From Actinokineospora xionganensis (lineage in GTDB: Bacteria > Actinomycetota > Actinomycetes > Mycobacteriales > Pseudonocardiaceae), in NCBI RefSeq assembly GCF_014323725.1, contig NZ_JABVED010000002.1:472078-536077 (forward strand): 64,000 nucleotides of DNA. The letters run 5' to 3'. The position numbers and the translations under genes were made by a program. Of the stretch, positions 1 through 7,232 are shown one piece after another. The first letter of the stretch is position 1, and each line of letters begins with the position of its first letter. The notes beneath the pieces are model-generated. The model had not been told where the DNA came from. It did not search any database and saw only the letters and a program-made list of their open reading frames with translations.

Positions 1-91
1 TCTGCGGAGTGGACGCGGCCGCACCCGGGCCACTGTTGATCATCGTGTGCAGCGTGGGGTGGTCATACCCTTGCCACCGGTGCATCACCAT
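1..91 (-). CDS. PPE/T7SS-substrate-like protein, N-terminus only (cut by window edge)
   Basis: Reading leftward from an ATG at 91, thirty codons remain before the window ends, beginning MVMHRWQGYDHPTLHTMIN and continuing into a Gly/Pro/Ala stretch. A short Trp-Gly opening followed by a helix and a GPGAAAS-type segment is typical of the N-terminal helical domain of actinobacterial PPE-like T7SS substrates. It lies 41 bp downstream of the small helical protein at 133-516 and in the same direction, which suggests one operon with the lipoprotein at 648-1286. The body of the gene is outside the window, so family assignment rests on context and the first 30 residues. An alternative ATG two codons in would change little. 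Confidence 0.55.
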   Translation of the reverse strand, partial: MVMHRWQGYDHPTLHTMINSGPGAAASTPQ

Positions 92-132
92 AGGAATCAC
101 CCTCAGGTCGTCAAGCGAAAGTCTGCGGCCTA

Positions 133-516
133 TTAGCCGTTGTCGTACTTGCCCCAGCGGGCCGTGTTGTCGCCCTCGACCAGCATGTAGGCGTCATAGG
201 ACCGCTGAAGCGCGTCGCAAGCGGCCGTGAGCTGCTTCTCGTAGCCGGTGAGGCAGGCCAGAGCGGATGCCGCGTCCCCACCATTGGTTCGCTCGGCGAA
301 CTGCTGCGCGGTCTCACTGCTGACCGGGTCTTCCGCCCACTCCCGAATCTGGAGAGACTGCAGCGCGGCGAGTTTCTCTCCGACGCGGTCCTTTGCGTCA
401 CGGAACGCGGCCAGAGCCGCCGGGATCGAGGCAGGCTCGACCTTCAACGTCTGCGTACCTGAATAGCTGGGTCCCACAGGTGCGGATGAACCCCCGCCGC
501 CATCGGCTAGAAACAC
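133..516 (-). CDS. Small helical T7SS-associated (WXG100/EspC-type) protein
   Basis: A 127-residue protein, almost entirely helical by composition, with a Gly/Ser-rich start, a VEPASIPAALAAF helix, and a WAEDPVSSETAQQF segment. No signal peptide or membrane segment is visible. Such short proteins beside DUF3558 lipoproteins and PPE-like genes are usually secreted partners of the ESX/T7SS pathway; a strict WXG motif is absent. The GTG start at 516 is supported by a GGGAG about seven bases upstream. It sits between a DUF3558 lipoprotein and a PPE-like gene, the same gene families found again at 35696-38006. The specific function is unknown. Confidence 0.7.
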   Translation of the reverse strand: MFLADGGGGSSAPVGPSYSGTQTLKVEPASIPAALAAFRDAKDRVGEKLAALQSLQIREWAEDPVSSETAQQFAERTNGGDAASALACLTGYEKQLTAACDALQRSYDAYMLVEGDNTARWGKYDNG

Positions 517-647
517 CGTTCGACTCCCTCAGTCCTGTGCTCTTGCAACGAACTGTATCTGTGATGTACGACGTCGCGGAACGGTTCCACGATATTGGGT
601 GATCTCGTGACTAATTCTTGAGACACCCCACCCCTGCGAGCATGACG

Positions 648-1286
648 CTAGCTCGCGAGGACGACCTTCATGCCCGCTTCGGCGATTTTCGCCACCTTGG
701 TGCACAGCTCAGCGTGTGGGGTGACCGGCTGGCGGTCCGGGTTGGTCACAGTGAGTTGGAATTGCATCATCTGGCCGTCCTTGGTGTCGACCACGGTGAA
801 ACACGCGATCCCGCCCGCCTTGCCCTCGACGACAGCGGCTGGGTAACCCGCGATCTTTGTCGGAACGACGTTCCCTACGACGGAACTCGTGTAAGAGGCG
901 AAGCCTTCAGTGACCACAGCGTCGACCGACAGGATCAAATTGGCCTTGTCGCCCACGATCGTGCAGGTCAGCGATCCCGGGAAGGGCGCCGACTTGCCTT
1001 CGCGACCCTGGGTGCGCTGGTCGATGCCGAAATCGGCGGGCTTGAGGCCGTTCGCCACGTCGCACGGCTTGATCGCCGACAGGTCCTTGTCCGCGGGACG
1101 GTCCACCTTGGGCGGTGTTGTCGTCTTCTTCGTCGGGCTCGGCTTGTCCGTCGTAGTCTCCGTGGACTCGCTGGTCCGCGGCGAGCCGGTCTGCGGCGCG
1201 GGCGTCGGCTCAGAGCAGGCCGTCAGCGCGAGTGCGGCGAAGGCGGTGACAGCGGTGACGGCCAGGCGTGCTGCGTTGGTCCCCAT
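648..1286 (-). CDS. DUF3558-type lipoprotein
   Basis: A 212-residue predicted lipoprotein. Residues 1-24 form a signal peptide ending in the lipobox LTAC, so it should be lipidated on Cys24 and anchored on the outer face of the membrane. A Ser/Thr/Pro/Lys-rich linker (about 30-60) leads to a compact domain with spaced cysteines (KPCDVAN, SLTCTIV, IACFTVV, AELCTKV), the pattern of DUF3558 proteins common in Pseudonocardiaceae and mycobacteria. Members are frequently neighbours of T7SS genes but have no settled biochemical role. It heads a leftward run into the small helical protein and the PPE-like gene, and diverges from the T7SS-associated gene at 1334. Confidence 0.85.
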   Translation of the reverse strand: MGTNAARLAVTAVTAFAALALTACSEPTPAPQTGSPRTSESTETTTDKPSPTKKTTTPPKVDRPADKDLSAIKPCDVANGLKPADFGIDQRTQGREGKSAPFPGSLTCTIVGDKANLILSVDAVVTEGFASYTSSVVGNVVPTKIAGYPAAVVEGKAGGIACFTVVDTKDGQMMQFQLTVTNPDRQPVTPHAELCTKVAKIAEAGMKVVLAS

Positions 1287-1333
1287 GACCGCAAAGTACC
1301 GAAGGGTGACCAGCGGTGACTCGGGAACCTACG

Positions 1334-1897
1334 ATGAGCCGCATGGAGGAGCCGGAGATCACCCTCGACATGCGTGCGGGCGCGCGGGCGAACCCGAACA
1401 GCTGGCTGTACGTGATCGACCCGGCGTTCGGCCACGACGAGGACGTACCGCCGTGGGGTGTGGTCGGGGCATACCCGGTCGACGACCGCGGCGAGATCGG
1501 TGAGACGTTCCGCCCGAACGCCGACTACCGGCCCTCACCCGCCGCGCTGCGGATGCCGGTGCCGTCGAACCCGCTGGAGAAGATGCTCCAGCTGATCAAG
1601 ACCCGCCACCGCGAGCAGCGCGAGCTGCTGCCCGCGGTGCTGGACGCGACCCTGCTCCTCTATTCGGCTTCGGCGGAGGACGAGGGCGTGACCGGGTTCC
1701 CGAACCACGACGGCCGGGTGATGGTCCCGGCCTGCACCTCCGCCGCCCACGTCCCGGCGAACTGGCCGGGGTGGCGCGAGGTGCGCGGCCGTGACCTGGC
1801 CGGGCTGCTCTACGGGCACCCGCTCGTGCTGAACCCGATCGGCCCGATCACCGCCCTGGTCCCCGCGGCCGACCTCGCCCAAGCGGTGAACTGGTAG
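1334..1897 (+). CDS. Type VII secretion system-associated protein (SseB-like)
   Basis: A 187-residue cytosolic protein without signal peptide. It begins with a short acidic stretch followed by NSWLYVIDPAFGHDEDVPPWGVVGAYPVD, the opening typical of the family annotated as T7SS-associated protein in Streptomyces and Pseudonocardiaceae; the second half (VMVPACTSAAHVPANWPGW through LNPIGPITALVPAADL) resembles the SseB N-terminal fold. The ATG at 1334 is preferred; ATG 1343 and GTG 1316 are in frame. It diverges from the lipoprotein at 648-1286 with a 47-bp gap, so the two sides may share a regulatory region. Its role in secretion is inferred from neighbourhood only. Confidence 0.7.
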   Translation: MSRMEEPEITLDMRAGARANPNSWLYVIDPAFGHDEDVPPWGVVGAYPVDDRGEIGETFRPNADYRPSPAALRMPVPSNPLEKMLQLIKTRHREQRELLPAVLDATLLLYSASAEDEGVTGFPNHDGRVMVPACTSAAHVPANWPGWREVRGRDLAGLLYGHPLVLNPIGPITALVPAADLAQAVNW

Positions 1898-1917
1898 CCA
1901 CCGGGGCAGGCCATCAC

Positions 1918-2796
1918 TCAGCCGATCACGATTCCGAACTCGCCGATCCGCTCCGGGTCGGCGGTGATCTCGATGCCGACGATCTTTCCGTCGGCGACGG
2001 TGAAGCCGAAGACGACGCGCGGCGTGCCGCCCGGCGCCCACACGGCCGCGGGCGCGCCGTCGACCAGCGCTGGCTGAGCGGCCTGGGCGCGGCCGAGGAA
2101 CGAACCCGCCACCGCCGAGACGCCGCGGACCTCGCTCGCCAGGGCGGGCGCGCCGGGGCTGGCCGCCGCCGAGTTGACGGCCGTCTTGTCGGCGCGGAGC
2201 ACGACGTCCGGGTCGAGCAGGGGCAGCAATGCGTCGAAGTCGCCGCCGCGGGAGGCCGCCAGGAAGGCGTCGACGATCTCTCGGCGGCACGGGAGGTCGG
2301 CATCGGTCACGGGATCGGCGCCGCGGACACGGCGGCGGGCGCGGCTGGCCAGCTGCCGGGTGGCGGCGGGGGTGCGGCCGACGATCTCGGCGATCTCGTC
2401 GAACGGGACGGCGAACAGGTCGTGCAGGACGAAGGCGAGGCGTTCGGCGGGCGCGAGTGTCTGCAGGACCACCAGGAGCGCGGGGCCGACCGAGTCCGCG
2501 AGCAGCGCTTCACGCGCGGGGTCGTCGCCCGCGACGGGTTCGGGCACGTCCTCGCCGAGTTCCTCGCGGCGGGACTTGCGGGTGCGCAGCATGTCGAGGC
2601 AGACCCGGGCGACGACGGTCGTGAGCCAACCGCCCAGGTTGTCGAGCTCGTCCGTGTCGGCGCGGGTGAGCCGGAACCAGGCCTCCTGCACGGCGTCGTC
2701 GGCCTCGGTGGTCGACCCGAGGACCCGGAACGCGACCGCCCGCAGGTGCGCCCGGTTGTCCTCGAATCGCTGTGCGAGCTGGTCGTTCTTGTCCAT
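1918..2796 (-). CDS. ECF41-type RNA polymerase sigma factor with C-terminal SnoaL-like domain
   Basis: A 292-residue sigma factor. Region 2 (about 12-80) shows RVLGSTTEADDAVQEAWFRL and GGWLTTVVARVCLDMLR; region 4 (about 115-165) shows LAPAERLAFVLHDLFAVPFDEIAEIVGRTPAATRQLASRARRRV. About 120 residues follow region 4 and form a SnoaL/NTF2-like domain, the hallmark of the ECF41 group (SigJ-like), which uses this extension instead of a separate anti-sigma factor. The divergent neighbour at 2876 encodes a carboxymuconolactone-decarboxylase-like protein, the classic ECF41 partner. Both genes carry a matching promoter-like motif in the 79-bp gap, so autoregulation is likely. The stop lies 20 bp from that of the convergent gene at 1334. 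Confidence 0.93.
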   Translation of the reverse strand: MDKNDQLAQRFEDNRAHLRAVAFRVLGSTTEADDAVQEAWFRLTRADTDELDNLGGWLTTVVARVCLDMLRTRKSRREELGEDVPEPVAGDDPAREALLADSVGPALLVVLQTLAPAERLAFVLHDLFAVPFDEIAEIVGRTPAATRQLASRARRRVRGADPVTDADLPCRREIVDAFLAASRGGDFDALLPLLDPDVVLRADKTAVNSAAASPGAPALASEVRGVSAVAGSFLGRAQAAQPALVDGAPAAVWAPGGTPRVVFGFTVADGKIVGIEITADPERIGEFGIVIG

Positions 2797-2797
2797 C

Positions 2798-2824
2798 GGT
2801 CACATTCCTTCGTCGCGTTGCGTC
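2798..2824 (+). promoter_or_regulatory. ECF41-like promoter for the CMD-family gene
   Basis: GGTCACA at 2798-2804, a 16-base spacer, then CGTC at 2821-2824. This matches, with one change in the first base, the ECF41 promoter form I recall (TGTCACA, about 16 bases, CGTC). The -10 element lies 51 bases upstream of the ATG at 2876. Confidence 0.6.
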
Positions 2825-2832
2825 ATGCCATT

Positions 2833-2859
2833 GACGTTCGAAACACGGTCAATGTGACG
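2833..2859 (-). promoter_or_regulatory. ECF41-like promoter for the sigma-factor gene
   Basis: Read on the minus strand, CGTCACA (2859-2853), exactly 16 bases, then CGTC (2836-2833). The same architecture as the rightward promoter in the same gap, placing the -10 element 36 bases upstream of the sigma-factor ATG. It suggests the sigma factor drives its own gene as well as the divergent one. Confidence 0.55.
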
Positions 2860-2875
2860 AAGTGAGGAACCAGCC

Positions 2876-3331
2876 ATGCAGGCACGGATGAGCAACCCCG
2901 TCATGATCATGCCCGACGCGATGAAGGCGATCCTGGCGCTCGACAAGGCGGTCAAGAAGAGCACCGTCCCGCACACGACCCTTGGGTTGGTGCACCTCCG
3001 GGTGAGCCAGATCAACGGGTGCGGCGTCTGCGTCGACGGCGGGGCGCGCCACGCCAAGAAGGCGGGCGAGACCGACGAGCGCCTGTTCACCGTGTCGGCT
3101 TGGCGGGAGGCGCCGTACTTCACCGACGCGGAGCGGGCGGCGCTGGCGCTGGCCGAGTCGGTCACCCGGATCAGCGACAGCATGGAGCCGGTCCCGGACG
3201 CGATCTGGAACGAGGCCGCCCGCCACTACGACGAGCAGGCCCTCGCCGCGCTGCTGCTGTCGATCGCGACCACCAACGTCTGGAACCGCATCAATGTCGC
3301 CACTCGACAGCCCGCCACCGGCGGCTGGTAA
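2876..3331 (+). CDS. Carboxymuconolactone decarboxylase / AhpD-family protein
   Basis: A 151-residue all-helical protein of the AhpD-like fold. The redox motif is NGCGVCVDGGARHAKK, with Cys49 and Cys52 in CxxC spacing; the histidine usually four residues after the second cysteine is glycine here, with His59 further on. Family members act as alkylhydroperoxidases or decarboxylases; which reaction applies cannot be read from sequence. It diverges from the ECF41 sigma factor and has the matching promoter motif, so it is the probable regulon target. ATG 2888 is an alternative start; ATG 2876 gives the longer protein. Confidence 0.9.
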   Translation: MQARMSNPVMIMPDAMKAILALDKAVKKSTVPHTTLGLVHLRVSQINGCGVCVDGGARHAKKAGETDERLFTVSAWREAPYFTDAERAALALAESVTRISDSMEPVPDAIWNEAARHYDEQALAALLLSIATTNVWNRINVATRQPATGGW

Positions 3332-3372
3332 ATCACGGGCGGGAGCGGTGGGCGTCGGCCACACTGGACGGC

Positions 3373-3774
3373 ATGATCGGACAGACGAAGGACGCTGGCT
3401 GGCAGATCGGCGTGTCCAGGACGCTCGCGCACCCGATTGACAAGGTGTGGGACCTCATCGCGGGCCGGGCGGGCCTGGACCTCTGGCTGGGCCCGGACGT
3501 AGAACTCAAGCCGGAGAAGGGTTTCCGGTACGAGACGGCCACCGGCATCACCGGCGAGGTCCGCAGTTTCCATGAACACGACCGGATCCGGCTCACCTGG
3601 CGGCCCGCGGACTGGGACCACGACAGCACCGTCCAGGTCGCCATGGCGGCCGCGGGCGACCGGACGAAGCTGACCTTCCACCAGGAGTGGTTGACCGGCG
3701 CCGAGGAGCGGGAGCGTCAGCGCGCGTACTGGCAGGGAGTCATGGACAACGTCGTCGACGCCCTCGGAAGCTGA
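3373..3774 (+). CDS. SRPBCC-fold protein (AHSA1-like)
   Basis: A 133-residue protein with the START/Bet v1-like layout of AHSA1-type proteins: VSRTLAHPIDKVWDLIAG at the start, a WLGPDVELKPEKGFRY segment, GEVRSFHEHDRIRLTWRP in the middle, LTFHQEWL, and a long C-terminal helix ending in MDNVVDALGS. Such proteins bind hydrophobic ligands or assist chaperones; the ligand is unknown. It follows the CMD-family gene by 41 bp on the same strand and may be co-transcribed with it. The chosen ATG removes an out-of-family extension that overlaps the upstream gene. Confidence 0.82.
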   Translation: MIGQTKDAGWQIGVSRTLAHPIDKVWDLIAGRAGLDLWLGPDVELKPEKGFRYETATGITGEVRSFHEHDRIRLTWRPADWDHDSTVQVAMAAAGDRTKLTFHQEWLTGAEERERQRAYWQGVMDNVVDALGS

Positions 3775-3777
3775 GCC

Positions 3778-4029
3778 CTACCAAGGGATCGGCCCGTGGC
3801 GGTCGTGGTAGCCGCCGGTCGGGCCGTCCGGTCCCGCGGTCGCCATCGCGATGATGGACTCGACGCCCTCGGCCACCGTCTGCGTTCCGCTGTGCCCGTT
3901 GATATCCGTCGCGGTGTAGCCGGGGTCGACGGCGTTGACCCGCATGCCGGGCAGCGCTTTCGCGTACTGCGGCGTCACCGCGTCCAACGCGCTGGACCTG
4001 CTGCGGGTCATCGGGATCCAGCGGATGTC
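3778..4029 (-). pseudogene. Short-chain dehydrogenase relic (C-terminal third only)
   Basis: The translated segment contains AVTPQYAKALPGMRVNAVDPGYTATDINGHSGTQTV and ends TAGPDGPTGGYHD...GPIPW, which is the C-terminal part of a classical SDR: the helix after the YxxxK site, the NAVDPGY strand, and the substrate loop. The Rossmann NAD(P)-binding part and the Ser-Tyr-Lys site, roughly the first 160 residues, are missing. The frame closes in a TGA that is also the stop codon of the GGDEF-EAL gene, so no upstream SDR sequence is present. An ATG at 4011 would allow a 77-residue peptide, but this is best read as a remnant. Confidence 0.8.
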
Positions 4030-6126
4030 TCAGGACTCGAGCCAGCGCTCGATCTCCTCGGGCGGGCCGGGCTTGGCGAACAGCCAGCCCTGAGCGGTGT
4101 CGCAGCCGATCAGACGCAGCCGCTCGGCCTGCTCCGGGTCCTCGACGCCCTCGGCGACCACGTCGTGGCCCAGCGCGTGCGCCAGTTCGACAAGGGTCGA
4201 CACGATGCGCGCGTCGGCCTCGTCGGCGTCCGGCGCGGCGCGCAGCCCCTCCATGAAGCGGCCTGCGAGCTTGATCGAGTGCACGGGGAGATGCCGCAGG
4301 TAGGCCAGGTTCGAGTAGCCGGTGCCGAAGTCGTCGATGGCGATCCGCACACCCATGTCCGACAGGGCGCGCAGGGCTTCCAGTGGGACCCCGGTGGTGG
4401 CCATGATGGCCGATTCGGTCAGCTCCAACTGGATGCTTGACGGCGGAAGCTCGGCGGCCCGCAGAATGGTGGCGATGTCGTCGACGAGGTTGGGTTCCAC
4501 GGTCTGCCGGGCGGCAAGGTTGACACTGACCCACGGCGCCTCGTCCCCGTAGCTGTCCCGCCAGCGCCGGGCCTGCCTGGTGGCCTCGCGCAGGACCCAA
4601 CGGCCCAGCGGCACGATCAGCCCGGTTTCCTCGGCCAGGCTGATGAACTGGTCGGGCCCCAGCCTGCCGAACTCCGGATGTGCCCACCGCACAAGGGCTT
4701 CGACACCGACCAGCTTGGTGTCGGAGAGCCGGACGATCGGCTGGTAGTCCACATAGAACTCTTCGCTCTCCACCGCCGCGGGCATCCGGGCGGCGAGGGT
4801 GAACCGGGCGACCTCGCGCGCGTTGCGCTCGGAGTTGTAGCCCGCCCAACGGTTCTTGCCGTCCGCCTTGGCCCAGTACAGCGTGACGTCGGCGTCGCGC
4901 ATGGTCTCGGCGGGAGTCGTGCCCGCGACGGGCCGCTCGACCAGGCCGATGCTGGCCGACACCGACAGCCGGTGGCCGCCGATTCGTACCGGCACGGCGA
5001 ACGCCGCGAGGATCTGTTCGGCCAGCGCGATGACCTCGTCGATGCTCTCGCAGTGCTCGATCAGCACCACGAACTCGTCGCCGCCCATCCGCGCCACCAG
5101 CCGGTCGGGGCCGGAGACCAGGCCTTCGAGCCGGATCGCCACCGCCGCCAGCAACTCGTCGCCGATGTCGTGGCCGAGGCTGTCGTTGATGACTTTGAAG
5201 CCGTCGAGGTCGAGGTAGCAGATGCCGACGCGGTGGTCGCCGCCCTTGGCGAAGGCGGCGTTGAGCCGCTCGGTGAACAGCGCCCGGTTGCCCAGCCCGG
5301 TCAAGGGGTCGTGGTTGGCCTGGTGTCGCAGGCGCTGTTCGAGCAGGTGCCGTTCGGTGATGTCCTCCAGCATGCCGACGACGAACTGCGGCGCCCCGGC
5401 CTCGTCGCGCACGAGCGTCACCGACAGGTCAGTCCACAGTGGACTTCCGTCGGACTTGCGCAGCATCCGTTCCATCCGGTAGCTGTCACGCCGCCCGGTC
5501 AGCAGCTCCTTGAGCGGCCTGCGCATCGCGGAGGGCTCATCGGGGTAGCGCAGGTCGTCGACGTGCATTCCCGGCATCTTTTCGACCGGGTAGTCGAACA
5601 TGCGGGCGCACGCGGAGTTGACCTCGACCAGCGTGCCGTTGGAGTCGGTGATCGCGATGCCGACGGCGGTCTGGGTGAACATCGCCTTGAACCGGGCCTC
5701 ACTGGCCAGCAGTGCGGTCTCGGCGCCGCGGCGCGCGTCCATCACGGCTTGGCGGATCTCCTCCTGGTCGCGGAAGATCCGCTGCTGCATGGCGGCGGTG
5801 AAGCCCGCGGCGAACGCCGACAGCAGCGCGGGCAGCAGGTGCACGCGGTCCTTGTCGACCATGTGCGCCAGCCGCTCACCGATGAGCTGCAAGGAACACG
5901 CGAGAGTCCGCGGCGAAGTGAGACCTAGATCGACCAGGGCGGCGCCGACAGCGGCGGCCGGGGACGGGTCGAACCGGTCGCGGCCGAGCGCCGCGAGCAG
6001 AGATTGGGTGTGGCGGCCGACGTGCACGACGAGGTCGCCGCAGTTCAACGCCACATAGCCCGTCGCGGCCAGCGCGGTCGCCCACAGCTCCGCGAATGCG
6101 TCGCGCTCGCCCGGTGCGCAGTCCAC
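4030..6126 (-). CDS. PAS-GGDEF-EAL cyclic di-GMP signalling protein
   Basis: A 698-residue soluble protein. Residues 1-140 are a helical sensory region, 143-260 a PAS domain with PAC tail (FKAMFTQTAVGIAITDSNG to VVGMLEDITERH), 265-430 a diguanylate cyclase domain with intact GGDEF at 348-352, and 445-698 an EAL phosphodiesterase domain with EAL at 476-478, SVNLA, LTESAIM, DDFGTG at 598-603, AEGVE and Gln679. No RxxD inhibitory site precedes GGDEF. The usual LKID segment reads IKLA, so the aspartate after the lysine is lost; whether phosphodiesterase activity survives is uncertain. No membrane segment is visible. It would make and/or break cyclic di-GMP in response to an unknown PAS ligand. 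Confidence 0.95.
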   Translation of the reverse strand: MDCAPGERDAFAELWATALAATGYVALNCGDLVVHVGRHTQSLLAALGRDRFDPSPAAAVGAALVDLGLTSPRTLACSLQLIGERLAHMVDKDRVHLLPALLSAFAAGFTAAMQQRIFRDQEEIRQAVMDARRGAETALLASEARFKAMFTQTAVGIAITDSNGTLVEVNSACARMFDYPVEKMPGMHVDDLRYPDEPSAMRRPLKELLTGRRDSYRMERMLRKSDGSPLWTDLSVTLVRDEAGAPQFVVGMLEDITERHLLEQRLRHQANHDPLTGLGNRALFTERLNAAFAKGGDHRVGICYLDLDGFKVINDSLGHDIGDELLAAVAIRLEGLVSGPDRLVARMGGDEFVVLIEHCESIDEVIALAEQILAAFAVPVRIGGHRLSVSASIGLVERPVAGTTPAETMRDADVTLYWAKADGKNRWAGYNSERNAREVARFTLAARMPAAVESEEFYVDYQPIVRLSDTKLVGVEALVRWAHPEFGRLGPDQFISLAEETGLIVPLGRWVLREATRQARRWRDSYGDEAPWVSVNLAARQTVEPNLVDDIATILRAAELPPSSIQLELTESAIMATTGVPLEALRALSDMGVRIAIDDFGTGYSNLAYLRHLPVHSIKLAGRFMEGLRAAPDADEADARIVSTLVELAHALGHDVVAEGVEDPEQAERLRLIGCDTAQGWLFAKPGPPEEIERWLES

Positions 6127-6291
6127 CCATCACCCCTTGCTCGCTAGACGCACAGTTTCCCCTGTTCAACGCCAGGTAGCCACCCCGGACAGCGGTGTTC
6201 ACCTGACGCGATCGGGCAACTACCACTAGGAGTAGGTCTTCGATCGCTCCTGACCTTGTTCCGCGGTGATTACTGAGGCCATCCGGGTAAT

Positions 6292-6306
6292 GGTGAATCA
6301 TTCACC
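6292..6306. promoter_or_regulatory. 15-bp palindrome GGTGAAT-C-ATTCACC
   Basis: A perfect inverted repeat of seven bases around one central base, in the 280-bp gap between the leftward GGDEF-EAL gene and the rightward lysozyme gene. Its size suits a dimeric repressor or activator. The regulator is unknown and no gene next to it encodes an obvious one. The rest of the gap shows no clear riboswitch or gene. Confidence 0.35.
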
Positions 6307-6406
6307 TGGAGCCATGACAAGTGGGTAGTTGTTGGATCACACTGCCGAGACACGGTGATCACGTGCCGGTGACCACCGCGTGAGGGCGACTCGGAAGGAC
6401 ATCCAC

Positions 6407-7195
6407 ATGACCCCCACCCTGCGCGGCCTGTTAGCCGCATTGTCGACATTTCTGCTCGCCGCCGGCTTGGCCACCCCCGTCAGCGCCACACCACCCGACA
6501 ACCGCGATCACCCGATGGGCTCACAGATCCGCAAACACGAAGGAGTGCACGGCAAACCCACGGACCTGGGCACCATGGCCGTGGTGGCCGGGATCGACGT
6601 GTCCAGCTGGCAGGGCAATGTCGACTGGAACTACTGGTGGAACCAGGGAAAGCGCTTCGCCTACGTGAAGGCGACCGAGGGGACGGGCTACCGGAACCCG
6701 TACTTCGCCCAGCAGTACAACGGCTCCTACAACGTGGGCATGATCCGCGGCGCCTACCACTTCGCCCTGCCGGACAGGTCGAGCGGCGCGACCCAGGCCG
6801 GGTACTTCGCGTCCAACGGCGGCGGCTGGTCGCGCGACGGGAAGACGCTGCCCGGGGTGGTCGACCTTGAGTACAACCCCTATGGCGCCACTTGCTACGG
6901 CAAGACGCAAGCGGGGATGGCCGCGTGGATCCGGGACTTCGGCAACACCTACCGGTCCCGCACCGGGCGTGACGTGGTCATCTACACGTCGACCAGTTGG
7001 TGGTCGCAGTGCGTGGGCACCGCGCAAGCGTTTGCCAGCACGAATCCACTGTGGGTTGCGCGCTACAACACCACCGTGGGGACCTTGCCGTACAACTGGG
7101 GTTACTGGACGTTCTGGCAGTACACGGACTCGCCGATCGACCAGAACTACTTCAACGGCGCGTACGACCGTTTGCGGGCACTCGCACTGGGCTGA
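6407..7195 (+). CDS. Secreted GH25 lysozyme (N-acetylmuramidase)
   Basis: A 262-residue exported muramidase. Residues 1-27 are a signal peptide ending VSA, followed by a short linker and a GH25 domain from about residue 58 to the end. The expected acidic residues are visible: Asp64 in GIDVSSWQG and Asp153/Glu155 in PGVVDLEYNP. The pattern AYVKATEGTGYRNPYFAQQY and WTFWQYTDS matches the Cellosyl/M1-type lysozymes of Streptomyces, which cut the beta-1,4 bond of peptidoglycan. Two cysteines could form a disulfide. ATG 6407 is chosen because GGAAGGA sits seven bases upstream; the in-frame GTG at 6380 would spoil the signal peptide. It is probably transcribed alone. Confidence 0.95.
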   Translation: MTPTLRGLLAALSTFLLAAGLATPVSATPPDNRDHPMGSQIRKHEGVHGKPTDLGTMAVVAGIDVSSWQGNVDWNYWWNQGKRFAYVKATEGTGYRNPYFAQQYNGSYNVGMIRGAYHFALPDRSSGATQAGYFASNGGGWSRDGKTLPGVVDLEYNPYGATCYGKTQAGMAAWIRDFGNTYRSRTGRDVVIYTSTSWWSQCVGTAQAFASTNPLWVARYNTTVGTLPYNWGYWTFWQYTDSPIDQNYFNGAYDRLRALALG

Positions 7196-7232
7196 CCACG
7201 GACCCGCCACCGGGAAGCTAAGTTGTCGCGCG

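Noticed and set aside
6127..6406. A possible c-di-AMP (ydaO-type) riboswitch before the lysozyme gene
   Set aside because: The gap has a GGTGAATC string and small stems, but the conserved ydaO core elements cannot be assembled in order.
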